From an uncultured Helicobacteraceae bacterium (GTDB lineage Bacteria > Campylobacterota > Campylobacteria > Campylobacterales > Helicobacteraceae): 64,000 nucleotides of DNA. The stretch is from positions 27,814 through 91,813 of the forward strand of contig CAKUOH010000007.1 in assembly GCA_934668765.1 (NCBI GenBank), written 5' to 3'. Below are positions 55,930 to 64,000 of the stretch, in pieces. The notes beneath the pieces were generated by a model. It was not told where the DNA came from. It did no database searches and saw only the letters and a list, made by a program, of their open reading frames with translations. Every line of letters starts with the position of its first letter. The stretch's first letter is position 1. The position numbers and the translations under genes were made by a program.

Positions 55930-55959
55930 GGGCGATTTGTGTCTTTGTGTTTAAATTTT

Positions 55960-56110
55960 ACAACGATTCGTCATTGCGAGATGAATCGCAGATTCTGCGT
56001 GGCAATCTATTTTGGATTTGTAGATTGCCGCACTCGCTTCGCTAGTTTGCAATGACGCGGTTTTTGTTTTTTTGGATTCTTCGCTACGCTTAATAATGAC
56101 GAAAATTAAA
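55960..56110. repeat. Dispersed repeat B, palindromic
   Basis: CGTCATTGCGAGATGAATCG ... GCAATCTATTTTGGA with the inverted TAGATTGCCGCACTCGC ... GCAATGACGCGG; B family, intergenic between the OMP relic and bioA. Confidence 0.8.
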
Positions 56111-56170
56111 GCTGATTCGTGTAATGAATCGCAATAGAAATAATGGTGGTAATAAATTGCCTAAATGCGC

Positions 56171-57469
56171 CTATTTAAGAGACTTTAAAATTTTTTTGAT
56201 TCCCACTACCACGCACTTTACTTCATCTTTGCTAATAATATATGGTGGCATAAAATAGATTGTGCGTCCTAGTGGGCGCAAGATTAGCCCCTCACGCAGT
56301 GCCATTTTGCTAACCTCAAGGCTAAATCGCCCCTTTAAATCAAACTCACCCTCCACCTCAAAGGCAAAAATCATTCCCGTCCTGCGTAGATTTTTCACGA
56401 ATTTAAAATCGCCAAGCCCCAAAAATTGCTCCCAAATAAAATCACTCAAAATTTTATTTTTCTCCACGATATTTTCGCGCTCAAACAAGTCTAGCACGGC
56501 ATTCGCACACGCGACAGCCAAAGGATTGCCTGTGTAGCTGTGTGAGTGCAAAAATGCGCGGTTTATATCGCCTAAAAATTCATTGTAAATCTCATCACTT
56601 GTAATAACGGCTGATAGCGGTAAATATCCACCTGTAATGCCCTTTGATAAGCACAAAAAATCTGGCACAAAGTTACAAATCTCTAATGCAAACATTTCTC
56701 CCGTGCGCCCAAATCCCACCGCGATTTCATCGAAAATCACAGCGATTCCACGCTCCCTAGCTAATTCACACGCACCTTTCACAAACTTTGAAGGATACAT
56801 TCGCATTTCCCCAGCGCACTGCACGAGTGGCTCTAGCACAAAGGCACAGATTTCATTTTTATCTAAAATTTGCGCGAATCGATTCAATGCCAAATCCACC
56901 GCCTCCACGCTTGAATCTAGTGGCAATGGAGCTTGGATATTTTCAATCAAAATATTTTCATAAGTTTTTTTATAAAGTCCCACATCACCCACGCTTAAAG
57001 CCCCGATTGTCTCGCCGTGATAGGAATTTTCTAATGATAAAAACGCACTTTTAGGGTTGCCACGCAAAAGCCCCAAATGATAGCTCATTTTTAATGCCAC
57101 TTCAATCGCGCTAGAGCCGTTATCTGCGTAAAAAACTTTATTTAAAGCCTTCGGCAGTTTGCTAACCAAACGCGCCGAAAAGCGGATAATTCCCTCATAA
57201 GTATATCCTGCAAAAATCGTGTGCTCCAAGCAATCAATTTGCTCTTTTAGCTTTTGGCTGATATATGGGTGATTGTGTCCAAAGAGATTTACCCACCACG
57301 AGCTAATGCAATCAATATATTTCTTACCACTAAAATCCTCCAAATACACGCCCTCCCCGCGCTTTATCGGCAGTGGTGGGAAGTGCGCGTAATCTTTCAT
57401 CTGTGAGCAGGGATGCCAAATATGCGCCAAATCTTGCGTGATTAAATTTTTGATAAATTCATCATTCAT
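56171..57469 (-). CDS. bioA: Adenosylmethionine-8-amino-7-oxononanoate aminotransferase
   Basis: 432 aa PLP enzyme of biotin synthesis, converting KAPA to DAPA with SAM as donor. SSWWVNLFGHNHP, NSYHGETIGALSVGD, IFDEIAVGFGRTG and the PLP Lys in CLSKGITGGYLP are all family markers. Divergent from ppiD; the bioA-ppiD-ftsA-ftsZ order matches H. pylori. Confidence 0.95.
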   Translation of the reverse strand: MNDEFIKNLITQDLAHIWHPCSQMKDYAHFPPLPIKRGEGVYLEDFSGKKYIDCISSWWVNLFGHNHPYISQKLKEQIDCLEHTIFAGYTYEGIIRFSARLVSKLPKALNKVFYADNGSSAIEVALKMSYHLGLLRGNPKSAFLSLENSYHGETIGALSVGDVGLYKKTYENILIENIQAPLPLDSSVEAVDLALNRFAQILDKNEICAFVLEPLVQCAGEMRMYPSKFVKGACELARERGIAVIFDEIAVGFGRTGEMFALEICNFVPDFLCLSKGITGGYLPLSAVITSDEIYNEFLGDINRAFLHSHSYTGNPLAVACANAVLDLFERENIVEKNKILSDFIWEQFLGLGDFKFVKNLRRTGMIFAFEVEGEFDLKGRFSLEVSKMALREGLILRPLGRTIYFMPPYIISKDEVKCVVVGIKKILKSLK

Positions 57470-57504
57470 TGAAAATTTCCTTATAAAATGCGTTAAAAGT
57501 ATGT

Positions 57505-57510
57505 TACAAT
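57505..57510 (+). promoter_or_regulatory. -10 box for ppiD-ftsA-ftsZ
   Basis: TGTTACAAT in GTATGTTACAATTTC, 35-40 nt before the ppiD start. Confidence 0.5.
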
Positions 57511-57544
57511 TTCAAATTATACTTTAATTTTTAAGGATTGTCCT

Positions 57545-58978
57545 TTGATTTCGTGGATGCAAAAGCACAAAAAATATTTAATCGTAACCATTTGGATAAG
57601 CACGATTGCCTTTATCGCCGCTGGTATGGTGGGCTGGGGTGCGTATAGTTTTAGCGCATCAAGCAATTCTGTTGCAAAAGTTGGGCAGATTGCCATAAGT
57701 GCGAGTGATTTGAATTTGGAATATAATAATCTAATTCGTAGATATGAGCAAAATAGCGGAGTTGCGCTAGATAATGAAGGCGCAAAGGCACTAGGCTTTG
57801 AAAATATCGCCTTGCAAATGCTAATAAATAAAGCCTTGTTAGAAAATTTCGCGCTTGATAGTGGGATTCGCATTAGTGATGAGGAAGTTTCGCGTGAGAT
57901 TGCTGAAATCGCGGATTTTAAGAAAGATGGCGCGTTTGATAGCAATCTTTACAAAGAGATTTTGCGTCAAAATCGCCTAAAACCGCTGGATTTTGAGGAG
58001 CGCACACGCAGGGATTTGCTAATTCAGCGAATTTTAGAGCTTTTTCCTAGCATCGTAACGCCGCTAGAGCGCGAAGTTTTTAGCGTGGCAACGAATCTGC
58101 AAGATAGATTATCTGTGCAAATTATTAGCGCAAATGATGTGAAGGTTAATATTAGCGATTCGGACTTGCAGAAATTTTATAATGAAAATAAAGACAAATA
58201 TAAAAGCCAAAAAAGCTACGAAATCGAGCTAATAAGCCACAAAATCGATGAAGTTAAAGCAAGTGAAGCTGACTTGCAAAAATACTATGATGACAATCTG
58301 CAAAATTACACGCAAAATGGCGAACGAGCAGAGTTTGCAAAGATTAAAGACAAAGTTAAAAACGATTTTTTAGAGTGGAGGGCGAAGCGCAACGCACTTG
58401 AATCTAGTATCGCCCTGCGTGATGGCAAAATCAAAGGCGAAGTGATGACAATCACGCAAGATTCGCACCCTGCGCTTATAAAGGCATTAGAATCTAGTGG
58501 CACAAAAAAGCGAATCGAGCCTATTTTGGATAATGGCGTGTATTTCGTGGCAAAGATAATCAAAGAGATCCCGCAAACTACGCAGGAATTTAGTGCGGTA
58601 AAATCGCGCGTCCGTGCGGATTTTTACCCACAAGCCCTGCGAATCGCCCTTGAAGCAGAGGCAAAAAAAAGGCAGAATTTCTTTTTAGGAAGCGACATAG
58701 GCTTTTTGGGCTTTGGGACAAATAAAAATATTTTATCCTTAAACGTGCTTGAATCGCAACAAGTTTTGCAAGAAATTTTTAGCAGAGCGGATAAAAGCGG
58801 ATTCGTCTTTCTTGGCAATAAGGTGCTTTTATATAATATTTTGGAACAAAAAATGCTAGAAAATAGCCAAAATTCACAAATTTATAATGACTTTAAATCG
58901 CAAATTTTGGAGCAAAGCGTGTTTGATTTCCTTTCAAAAAAATACAAAATCATAAATAATTTTAGGGCGGAGAGCTAG
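57545..58978 (+). CDS. PpiD/SurA-like periplasmic folding factor
   Basis: 477 aa from TTG at 57545 (AAGGA 8-14 nt upstream; an ATG at 57557 is the alternative). One N-terminal helix (KKYLIVTIWISTIAFIAAGMV) anchors it in the inner membrane. The SurA-N-like region follows (VGQIAISASDLNLEYNNLI..., LINKALLENFALDSGIRISDEE), then a PPIC-type parvulin domain of modest conservation (SYEIELISHKIDE ... GVYFVAKI). Assists outer-membrane protein folding. Adjacent to ftsA (1 nt). Confidence 0.82.
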   Translation: MISWMQKHKKYLIVTIWISTIAFIAAGMVGWGAYSFSASSNSVAKVGQIAISASDLNLEYNNLIRRYEQNSGVALDNEGAKALGFENIALQMLINKALLENFALDSGIRISDEEVSREIAEIADFKKDGAFDSNLYKEILRQNRLKPLDFEERTRRDLLIQRILELFPSIVTPLEREVFSVATNLQDRLSVQIISANDVKVNISDSDLQKFYNENKDKYKSQKSYEIELISHKIDEVKASEADLQKYYDDNLQNYTQNGERAEFAKIKDKVKNDFLEWRAKRNALESSIALRDGKIKGEVMTITQDSHPALIKALESSGTKKRIEPILDNGVYFVAKIIKEIPQTTQEFSAVKSRVRADFYPQALRIALEAEAKKRQNFFLGSDIGFLGFGTNKNILSLNVLESQQVLQEIFSRADKSGFVFLGNKVLLYNILEQKMLENSQNSQIYNDFKSQILEQSVFDFLSKKYKIINNFRAES

Positions 58979-58979
58979 T

Positions 58980-60359
58980 ATGGAGCAAGTAATTTTAGCA
59001 ATCGACATAGGCTCATCAAAAATTTGCTCTCTTATTGCAGAAGTGCAAGGCGGTGTGCCACGAATCTTAGGCGTAGGAATCGCGCAATCACGAGGGATTC
59101 AAAAAGGTGCGGTAAAAGCGATTGATTCAGCCTCCAAAGCATTAAAAGAATCGCTTGATGAAGCAAGGCGAATGGCTGGAGTAGATATAACCAAAGCCTA
59201 TATTTCTCTCTCTGGCAACTGCGCTAGAAGCGAAAATGTCCACGAGATGACGAGTTTGCAAGCAAACTGCGAAATTGGCATAAAAGAAATAAATCGCATT
59301 ATGCAGCAAGCCGACTTTAAAGCGCGCCACGAGATAATCCCAAGCAATTTTGAGCTAGTGCATATTTTGCCATATTCTTTTAAGCTTGATAATCGCGAAT
59401 TTATTGATGACCCATTTGGTATGGTGGGCTCACAGCTAGAAATGTCAGCGCGAGTGATTTATGTGCATAAGGCAGATTTGGCGAATCTTAAAAAAGTCGT
59501 GCAAAGTGCGGGAGTGGAAGTAGTAGGCATTGTGCTAAATGCTTATGCAAGTGCGATTGCGACTTTGAGCGATGATGAAAAAGAACTAGGCGTGTGCTGC
59601 ATTGATATGGGAAGCGATAGCTGTAACTTTATGATTCATCGTGGCAATGCTATGCAGTATGAGGACTTTCTCCCCGCTGGTTCGTGGAATATCACAAATG
59701 ACATTGCCCAAGTTTTAAGCACCACTATCGAAACCGCCGAGCTTATCAAAAAGGACTTTGCAAAGCTAAATGACTTAACGCCTGATGATATGGAAATGAC
59801 GCTAGATAAAGTGCCTACGCGCAATGGCGAAACGCGTATGGTGCAGTATGAAGTGTTGCACGGCATAGTTTTTAGTCGCGTCTTTGATATGTTACAGCGA
59901 ATCGAGCAATCCATCGAAAAAAGCGGACTAAAAAATACACTTGGCGCAGGAATCGTCCTAACAGGCGGTATGTCATATATGAGTGGGCTTAAAGATTTAG
60001 CTAAAAAAGTCTTTACAAATCTCTCCATTCGCATTGCCGAGCCAAAGGAAATCAATGAATCTTTTGAAATGTTAAAGAAAAAAGGGTTGCCTTATGCTTG
60101 TTTTAGCACGGCTATCGGGCTTATCTTGTATGCGTCAGGGCGATTTACAAATTATGAGTTAGATTCAAATCGCAAGATGAAATTTAAACAAAAAGAGCAT
60201 ACACTAAAAACCAAAGTGGCGAATCTGTCCGATATAGATAAGAAAGATAATTTAGAGGACATAAAGCACAAAAAAGAAGATGAAATCCCATCAATAGAGC
60301 TGAGAAAAGAAAAAGGCGTAGTTGATAAAGCCCTAGATTGGTTTAGGAATCTATTTTAA
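58980..60359 (+). CDS. ftsA: Cell division protein FtsA
   Basis: 459 aa actin-like ATPase tethering FtsZ to the membrane. ILAIDIGSSKICSLIAEV opens the nucleotide site; SHS2-type segment ITKAYISLSGN and phosphate-2 CIDMGSDSCNF follow; GAGIVLTGGMSYMSGL is the adenosine motif. The C-terminus VVDKALDWFRNLF is the amphipathic membrane helix. Confidence 0.96.
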   Translation: MEQVILAIDIGSSKICSLIAEVQGGVPRILGVGIAQSRGIQKGAVKAIDSASKALKESLDEARRMAGVDITKAYISLSGNCARSENVHEMTSLQANCEIGIKEINRIMQQADFKARHEIIPSNFELVHILPYSFKLDNREFIDDPFGMVGSQLEMSARVIYVHKADLANLKKVVQSAGVEVVGIVLNAYASAIATLSDDEKELGVCCIDMGSDSCNFMIHRGNAMQYEDFLPAGSWNITNDIAQVLSTTIETAELIKKDFAKLNDLTPDDMEMTLDKVPTRNGETRMVQYEVLHGIVFSRVFDMLQRIEQSIEKSGLKNTLGAGIVLTGGMSYMSGLKDLAKKVFTNLSIRIAEPKEINESFEMLKKKGLPYACFSTAIGLILYASGRFTNYELDSNRKMKFKQKEHTLKTKVANLSDIDKKDNLEDIKHKKEDEIPSIELRKEKGVVDKALDWFRNLF

Positions 60360-60368
60360 GGAGCACAA

Positions 60369-61502
60369 ATGGAAGTAAATATCGAGGAAATACACAACAC
60401 AAACGAAGTGAGAATTAGCGTAGTAGGCGTAGGAGGTGGCGGTTGCAATACCATAAATCATATCATAAAACACGGCGTAGATAGCGCAATTAAACTCATC
60501 TCACTAAACACAGATGCAAAGGCATTGCAGACAATAACGGCACATAGCAAGATTCAGCTAGGCGAAAAGACTACGCGCGGATTTGGTGCAGGTATGGACC
60601 CAGAAGTTGGACGCAAAAGTGCAGAGGAAAGCTATGAGCAGATTAAAGATGAGTTACGCGAATCTAATATCGTGCTAATTGCCACAGGACTTGGCGGTGG
60701 CACAGGCACAGGCGCATCTCCCGTAGTCGCAAGAGCTGCTAAAGAAATCGGCGCATTAACCATTGCAGTAGTTACAAAGCCCTTTGCTTATGAAGGTAAA
60801 GTGCGCGAAAAAGCTGCCGAAGATGGATTAAGAGAGCTTAAAAAAGAAGTTGATACTTATATTGTGATTCCAAATGAAAAATTACTCTCCATTATCGATA
60901 AATCGCTAGGTATGAAAGATGCCCTAAAAGTCGTAGATGATGTTATGGGTCAAGCGGTGCGTGGTATAGCGTCTTTTATCATTAAAAATAGTAGTGATGG
61001 GCTAAATATCGACTTTGCGGATTTAACCAAAGTGATGATGTTTAAAGGACTAGGACTTATTGGAATAGGCGAAAAGGACGGCGAAGATTCAGCGGTGGAG
61101 GCGGTAAAAGAGGCAATAGAATCGCCTTTGTTTGACAATGTCAGCATAAAAGGCGCAAAAGGTGCGATTATCTATTATATAGTAAATGAAAAATATTCTA
61201 TGCAAGAAATGGCGACTGCAAATGCTATCGTGCAACAGCAATTAGATGAAAATGCGTTTTGTAAGCACGGCTGGTCGTATGATAATAGTCTAGAGCCTAC
61301 GCAAGTAAAGGTTACGCTTGTAATCACAGGCTTTGAGCGGGAGGTTTTACAAACTAGCGAAGTGGTGCAAGAAAAGGTTTTTATACCACAGGAATCTACT
61401 ATCGCAAGACGCCCGAAAATGGTAGTTTGTGGCACGAGAAATCACCCTGTCGATGGCGATGATATAGATGCGCCTATTTTCTTACTACAACAACAAGATT
61501 GA
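60369..61502 (+). CDS. ftsZ: Cell division protein FtsZ
   Basis: 377 aa tubulin-like GTPase. GGGGCNTINHII at the start, the tubulin signature GGGTGTGASP near residue 110, NTDAKAL and the T7 loop NIDFADLTKVM are complete. The C-terminal tail ends with PIFLLQQQD, the peptide contacted by FtsA and others. AAGGAG upstream; 9 nt after ftsA. Confidence 0.97.
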   Translation: MEVNIEEIHNTNEVRISVVGVGGGGCNTINHIIKHGVDSAIKLISLNTDAKALQTITAHSKIQLGEKTTRGFGAGMDPEVGRKSAEESYEQIKDELRESNIVLIATGLGGGTGTGASPVVARAAKEIGALTIAVVTKPFAYEGKVREKAAEDGLRELKKEVDTYIVIPNEKLLSIIDKSLGMKDALKVVDDVMGQAVRGIASFIIKNSSDGLNIDFADLTKVMMFKGLGLIGIGEKDGEDSAVEAVKEAIESPLFDNVSIKGAKGAIIYYIVNEKYSMQEMATANAIVQQQLDENAFCKHGWSYDNSLEPTQVKVTLVITGFEREVLQTSEVVQEKVFIPQESTIARRPKMVVCGTRNHPVDGDDIDAPIFLLQQQD

Positions 61503-62110
61503 AATTATTTGCTATCTTATGCGTAGTCGTGCTATGCGGATTTTTTATCTTGCGCGATTCCACGCCAAAAGGGCTTTGTCCGCTAAATGGCGATTCAATC
61601 ATCACACTTGGCGATAGCCTTGCAAATGGCTTTGGTGTGAGCGAAAATGACAGCTTTGCGATTCAAATACCGCGCATTTTAGGCAAAAGCGCGATAAAAT
61701 TAGGCATTGATGGCGAAGTGAGTGCTGGGCTAATGGCTCGAATCAGCAGTGAGCTAGATGGCAAAAATCCCGCTGTGGTGATTATCTCAATCGGTGGCAA
61801 TGATTTTTTACGCAAACTAGATAAAAGCGTAGCGCAGCGCAATATTGAGACGATTGTCCGCAAGGCAAAGGCGAAAACTTCCTGCGTGGTGCTTTTGGGA
61901 GTGCCTGATGGAATTTTAGGTGGGCTTGTAGGTGGCGTATCAAGCGTGTATTACGACATAGCAAAGGCGGAGGGCGTCCTGCTTGAAAAAGACGCAATGC
62001 CACAAATTTTAAAACAGCACAGCCTAAAAGTCGATGAGATTCACCCAAACAAAGATGGACACACGATTATCGCACAAAATATCGCAGAACTCATTAAAAA
62101 GGCAAAGTAG
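61499..62110 (+). CDS. SGNH/GDSL-family hydrolase
   Basis: 203 aa from a TTG overlapping the ftsZ stop by 4 nt. An N-terminal hydrophobic segment (LFAILCVVVLCGFFIL) exports or anchors it. GDSLANG carries the nucleophile Ser, GGND the oxyanion Asn, and DEIHPN the Asp/His pair. TesA-like esterase or lysophospholipase; substrate unknown. Confidence 0.85.
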   Translation: MKLFAILCVVVLCGFFILRDSTPKGLCPLNGDSIITLGDSLANGFGVSENDSFAIQIPRILGKSAIKLGIDGEVSAGLMARISSELDGKNPAVVIISIGGNDFLRKLDKSVAQRNIETIVRKAKAKTSCVVLLGVPDGILGGLVGGVSSVYYDIAKAEGVLLEKDAMPQILKQHSLKVDEIHPNKDGHTIIAQNIAELIKKAK

Positions 62111-62228
62111 CGCAAGGCTTTATATGCGATTCTTGCGCTTATGTGTAATTTGGTAATAGAGCTACAATGCGCAGGGCAAATTACAAATAAATGCCTTTAA
62201 ATTTAGCGTGATTTTAAGGATTTTGTGC

Positions 62229-62234
62229 TAATAT
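62229..62234 (+). promoter_or_regulatory. -10 box for fumarase
   Basis: TAATAT with TGC ahead (TTTTGTGCTAATATTGCG), 29-34 nt before the fumarase alpha ATG; AGGAGG follows. Confidence 0.5.
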
Positions 62235-62262
62235 TGCGAATTTTAAACTTATAGGAGGCAAA

Positions 62263-63108
62263 ATGAGAGAGATTGACTGCGCTCTAATCACGCAAAGCGT
62301 GGAAAAACTCTGTATTCAGGCATGCTGTGTGCAGACAGATGATATAAAGGTGGCGTTTAAAAAGGCACAAAGCACGGAAACTTCGCCACTAGGGCAAAGC
62401 ATACTAGGTAAGCTTGTTGAAAATGGCAAGATTGCAGAGCAAACACTAGTGCCCATTTGCCAAGATACGGGCTTAGCGGTGATTTTTGTAGAAATCGGGC
62501 AAGATGTGCGAATCGTAGGCGGATATATCGAGGACGCAATCAATGAGGGCGTGAAAAATGGCTATGTGAATGGATATTTGCGAAAAAGTGCCGTAGCAGA
62601 GCCACTTTTTGAGCGTAAAAACACCACAGATAATACTCCAGCAGTCATTCACACGCGAATCGTCAAAGGCGATAAGCTAAAAATCAAAATGGCTGCAAAG
62701 GGCTTTGGTAGCGAAAATAAGAGCATTTTAAAAATGCTAGTCCCTGCTGATGGGATTGAGGGTGTGAAAAAAGTCTTTACAGAGGCTGTGAATCTAGCAG
62801 GACCTAATTCTTGTCCGCCTATGGTGATTGGCGTAGGCATAGGTGGCACAATGGAAAAAGCCGCATTGCTTGCCAAAGAAGCTGCCGTGCGCGAAGTGGG
62901 TAGCCACAATAAAGATTCGCGTTACGCAAAGCTAGAGGACGAATTGCTAGAGATTGCAAACAGCTCGGGCGTGGGACCACAAGGGCTTGGAGGCAATACA
63001 ACGGCGTTTGCGGTGAATGTCGAATGGTATCCTACACACATCGCAGGGCTTCCTGTGGCAATCAATATCAACTGCCACGCCGCAAGGCACGCAGACATTG
63101 AGCTATAA
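62263..63108 (+). CDS. Class I fumarate hydratase, alpha subunit
   Basis: 281 aa Fe-S lyase half. ICQDTGLAVIFVEIG contains a cluster Cys, AGPNSCPPMVIGVGIGG a second, and ININCHAARH a third. In this two-subunit form the beta subunit follows 21 nt downstream. Interconverts fumarate and malate in the TCA cycle; L(+)-tartrate dehydratase is a close relative that sequence alone cannot exclude. AGGAGG 6 nt upstream. H. pylori uses class II FumC, so this differs from it. Confidence 0.9.
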   Translation: MREIDCALITQSVEKLCIQACCVQTDDIKVAFKKAQSTETSPLGQSILGKLVENGKIAEQTLVPICQDTGLAVIFVEIGQDVRIVGGYIEDAINEGVKNGYVNGYLRKSAVAEPLFERKNTTDNTPAVIHTRIVKGDKLKIKMAAKGFGSENKSILKMLVPADGIEGVKKVFTEAVNLAGPNSCPPMVIGVGIGGTMEKAALLAKEAAVREVGSHNKDSRYAKLEDELLEIANSSGVGPQGLGGNTTAFAVNVEWYPTHIAGLPVAININCHAARHADIEL

Positions 63109-63129
63109 ATTCGATAAAAAGGGGAGATT

Positions 63130-63681
63130 ATGGAAATCAAAATAAAAGCACCATTCACAAAAGAGGAAGTGGCGAATCTAAAAGCAGGGGACAATGTCCT
63201 AATTACAGGGCAGATTTTAGTAGCTAGGGACGCGGCGCACAAAAGGCTTTTTGAAGTAATTCAAAATGGCGAGAAACCCCCTGTGGATTTGACAAATCAA
63301 ACCATCTACTATATGGGACCTAGCCCCGCCAAACCGGGCGAAGTCATAGGCGCAGCAGGACCTACGACAAGCGGGCGAATGGATAAATACACACCGCTTA
63401 TGATGGAGCTAGGCATTAGCGGAATGATAGGCAAGGGCTATCGCAACAAGGAAGTGATTGACGCTATCATCAAGCACAAAGTCGTGTATATGGTGGCTAT
63501 CGGCGGTGCGGGTGCGCTGATTGCCCAAAGTATCAAAAAATACGAAGTTTTAGCTTACCCAGAGCTAGGACCTGAAGCGATTGCAAGGCTTGAAGTAGTG
63601 GATTTCCCAGCTATCGTGGCAATCGATAGCAAGGGAGTAAATTTCTATGAAATCGGACAGGCAAAGTATAAAAGGGCGTGA
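63130..63681 (+). CDS. Class I fumarate hydratase, beta subunit
   Basis: 183 aa. LKAGDNVLITGQILVARDAAH, YYMGPSPAKPGE, GPTTSGRMDKYTPLM and the GYRNKEVIDAIIKHK segment match the Fe-S hydrolyase beta domain. Completes the active site with the alpha subunit. GGGGAG upstream. Confidence 0.9.
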   Translation: MEIKIKAPFTKEEVANLKAGDNVLITGQILVARDAAHKRLFEVIQNGEKPPVDLTNQTIYYMGPSPAKPGEVIGAAGPTTSGRMDKYTPLMMELGISGMIGKGYRNKEVIDAIIKHKVVYMVAIGGAGALIAQSIKKYEVLAYPELGPEAIARLEVVDFPAIVAIDSKGVNFYEIGQAKYKRA

Positions 63682-64000
63682 ATTTGCGCGAATATTCTTG
63701 CAAATCTAGTGCGAATCTAAAATAGATTTATTGATTTGGCACTAGCTAAATCCAATCTAAAAAATAAATTTTCCACCCTTGCGGGATGGGTTTGTTGGTG
63801 GGTAGAATCCCTAAAATTCCTATTATTGCAAGAATTAGCTAAAAGGCTCATAGTGGTAGTCTAAACTTTTCGTCATTGCAAGTCCTTGCGATAGCAAGGC
63901 GAAGCAATCTATTTGGGTTTATGGATTGCCACGATTTGCCTAATGCCAAATCTCGCAATGACAATTCGGTTGATTTTAGATTGTCGCGCAAATCCTGCTC
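63682..64000. repeat. Dispersed repeats A and B at window end
   Basis: 319 nt without a gene. A degenerate A element (CCACCCTTGCGGGATGGG ... GGTGGGTAGAATCC, 63773-63812) and a full B palindrome (CGTCATTGCAAGTCC, CGATAGCAAGGCGAAGCAATC, then GGATTGCCACGATT ... CTCGCAATGACAA, 63872-63965). No gene seen. Confidence 0.8.

Noticed and set aside
62316..63001. Several minus-strand frames under the fumarase genes
   Set aside because: Shadows of strongly conserved fumarase alpha codons.
1..64000. tRNA, rRNA or integrase landmarks next to the islands
   Set aside because: I looked for cloverleaf-like stretches and integrase genes beside the herA cassette and the 42-46 kb island and saw none; a dedicated scan was not possible.

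Overview
The window looks like a chromosomal piece of a Campylobacterota bacterium, most probably an enterohepatic-type Helicobacter. Gene neighbourhoods familiar from Helicobacter are present: rpsU-fabG-acpP-fabF-accA, trxA/trxB, ybaB-panD, surE-ispA, petABC, and bioA-ppiD-ftsA-ftsZ. The sequence is AT-rich, promoters show extended TGnTAnAAT-type -10 boxes, and long poly-G tracts sit in surface-structure genes. purF, a monomeric isocitrate dehydrogenase and a two-subunit class I fumarase argue against H. pylori itself. Species assignment is inference. I saw no rRNA, tRNA or CRISPR array.

Layout. 1-4.5 kb: a minus-strand cassette of a HerA-like ATPase, a NurA-like nuclease broken by a frameshift, and a DNA methyltransferase cut by the window edge; it is a candidate anti-phage or restriction-type locus. 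4.6-8.0 kb: surface-sugar genes rfbA and rfbB (rfbB interrupted by a G11 tract, currently out of frame), a radical SAM/SPASM gene and a diverged rfbB 3' relic. 8.0-11.2 kb: a gene graveyard with remnants of a lipocalin, a DUF2892 protein, an AMP-binding ligase, a ketoacyl-ACP synthase and an LTA-synthase-like sulfatase with a G10 tract. 11.2-15.9 kb: gltA, cutA, 1 kb of dispersed repeats, a TM2 protein, an EVE/PUA-like protein, a lipoprotein and a DUF1104 protein.

16-41.9 kb is mostly housekeeping: a DMT permease, uvrA, a glycosyltransferase, thiL, surE, ispA, a PDZ protein, ybaB, panD, hypE; the minus-strand run trxA-(Trx-like)-trxB-dapB-purF-radical SAM-thiE; rpsU and the fatty-acid genes fabG-acpP-fabF-accA; a modA/TOBE pair without modBC; and icd. 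42-46.1 kb is a 4 kb accessory island bounded by a long inverted repeat. It holds an EVE-DUF3883 nuclease-like gene (frameshifted), a HARE-HTH/PD-(D/E)xK protein, a two-helix membrane protein, a DUF6150 repeat protein and an XRE regulator facing a perfect 18-bp palindrome. 46.1-64 kb: a giant alpha-2-macroglobulin lipoprotein, a PerR-like regulator, petABC, a broken outer-membrane protein with a G9 tract, bioA, ppiD-ftsA-ftsZ-SGNH hydrolase and fumarase alpha/beta.

The most unusual signal is two families of GC-rich palindromic dispersed repeats (called A and B here). They fill intergenic regions, but are also inserted in frame inside protein genes: twice within the glycosyltransferase at 20.4-22.0 kb and once inside purF, where they are translated as linker peptides. 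This recalls, by analogy only, the palindromic elements of Rickettsia. GAATC/GATTC (GANTC) is also strikingly dense across the window.
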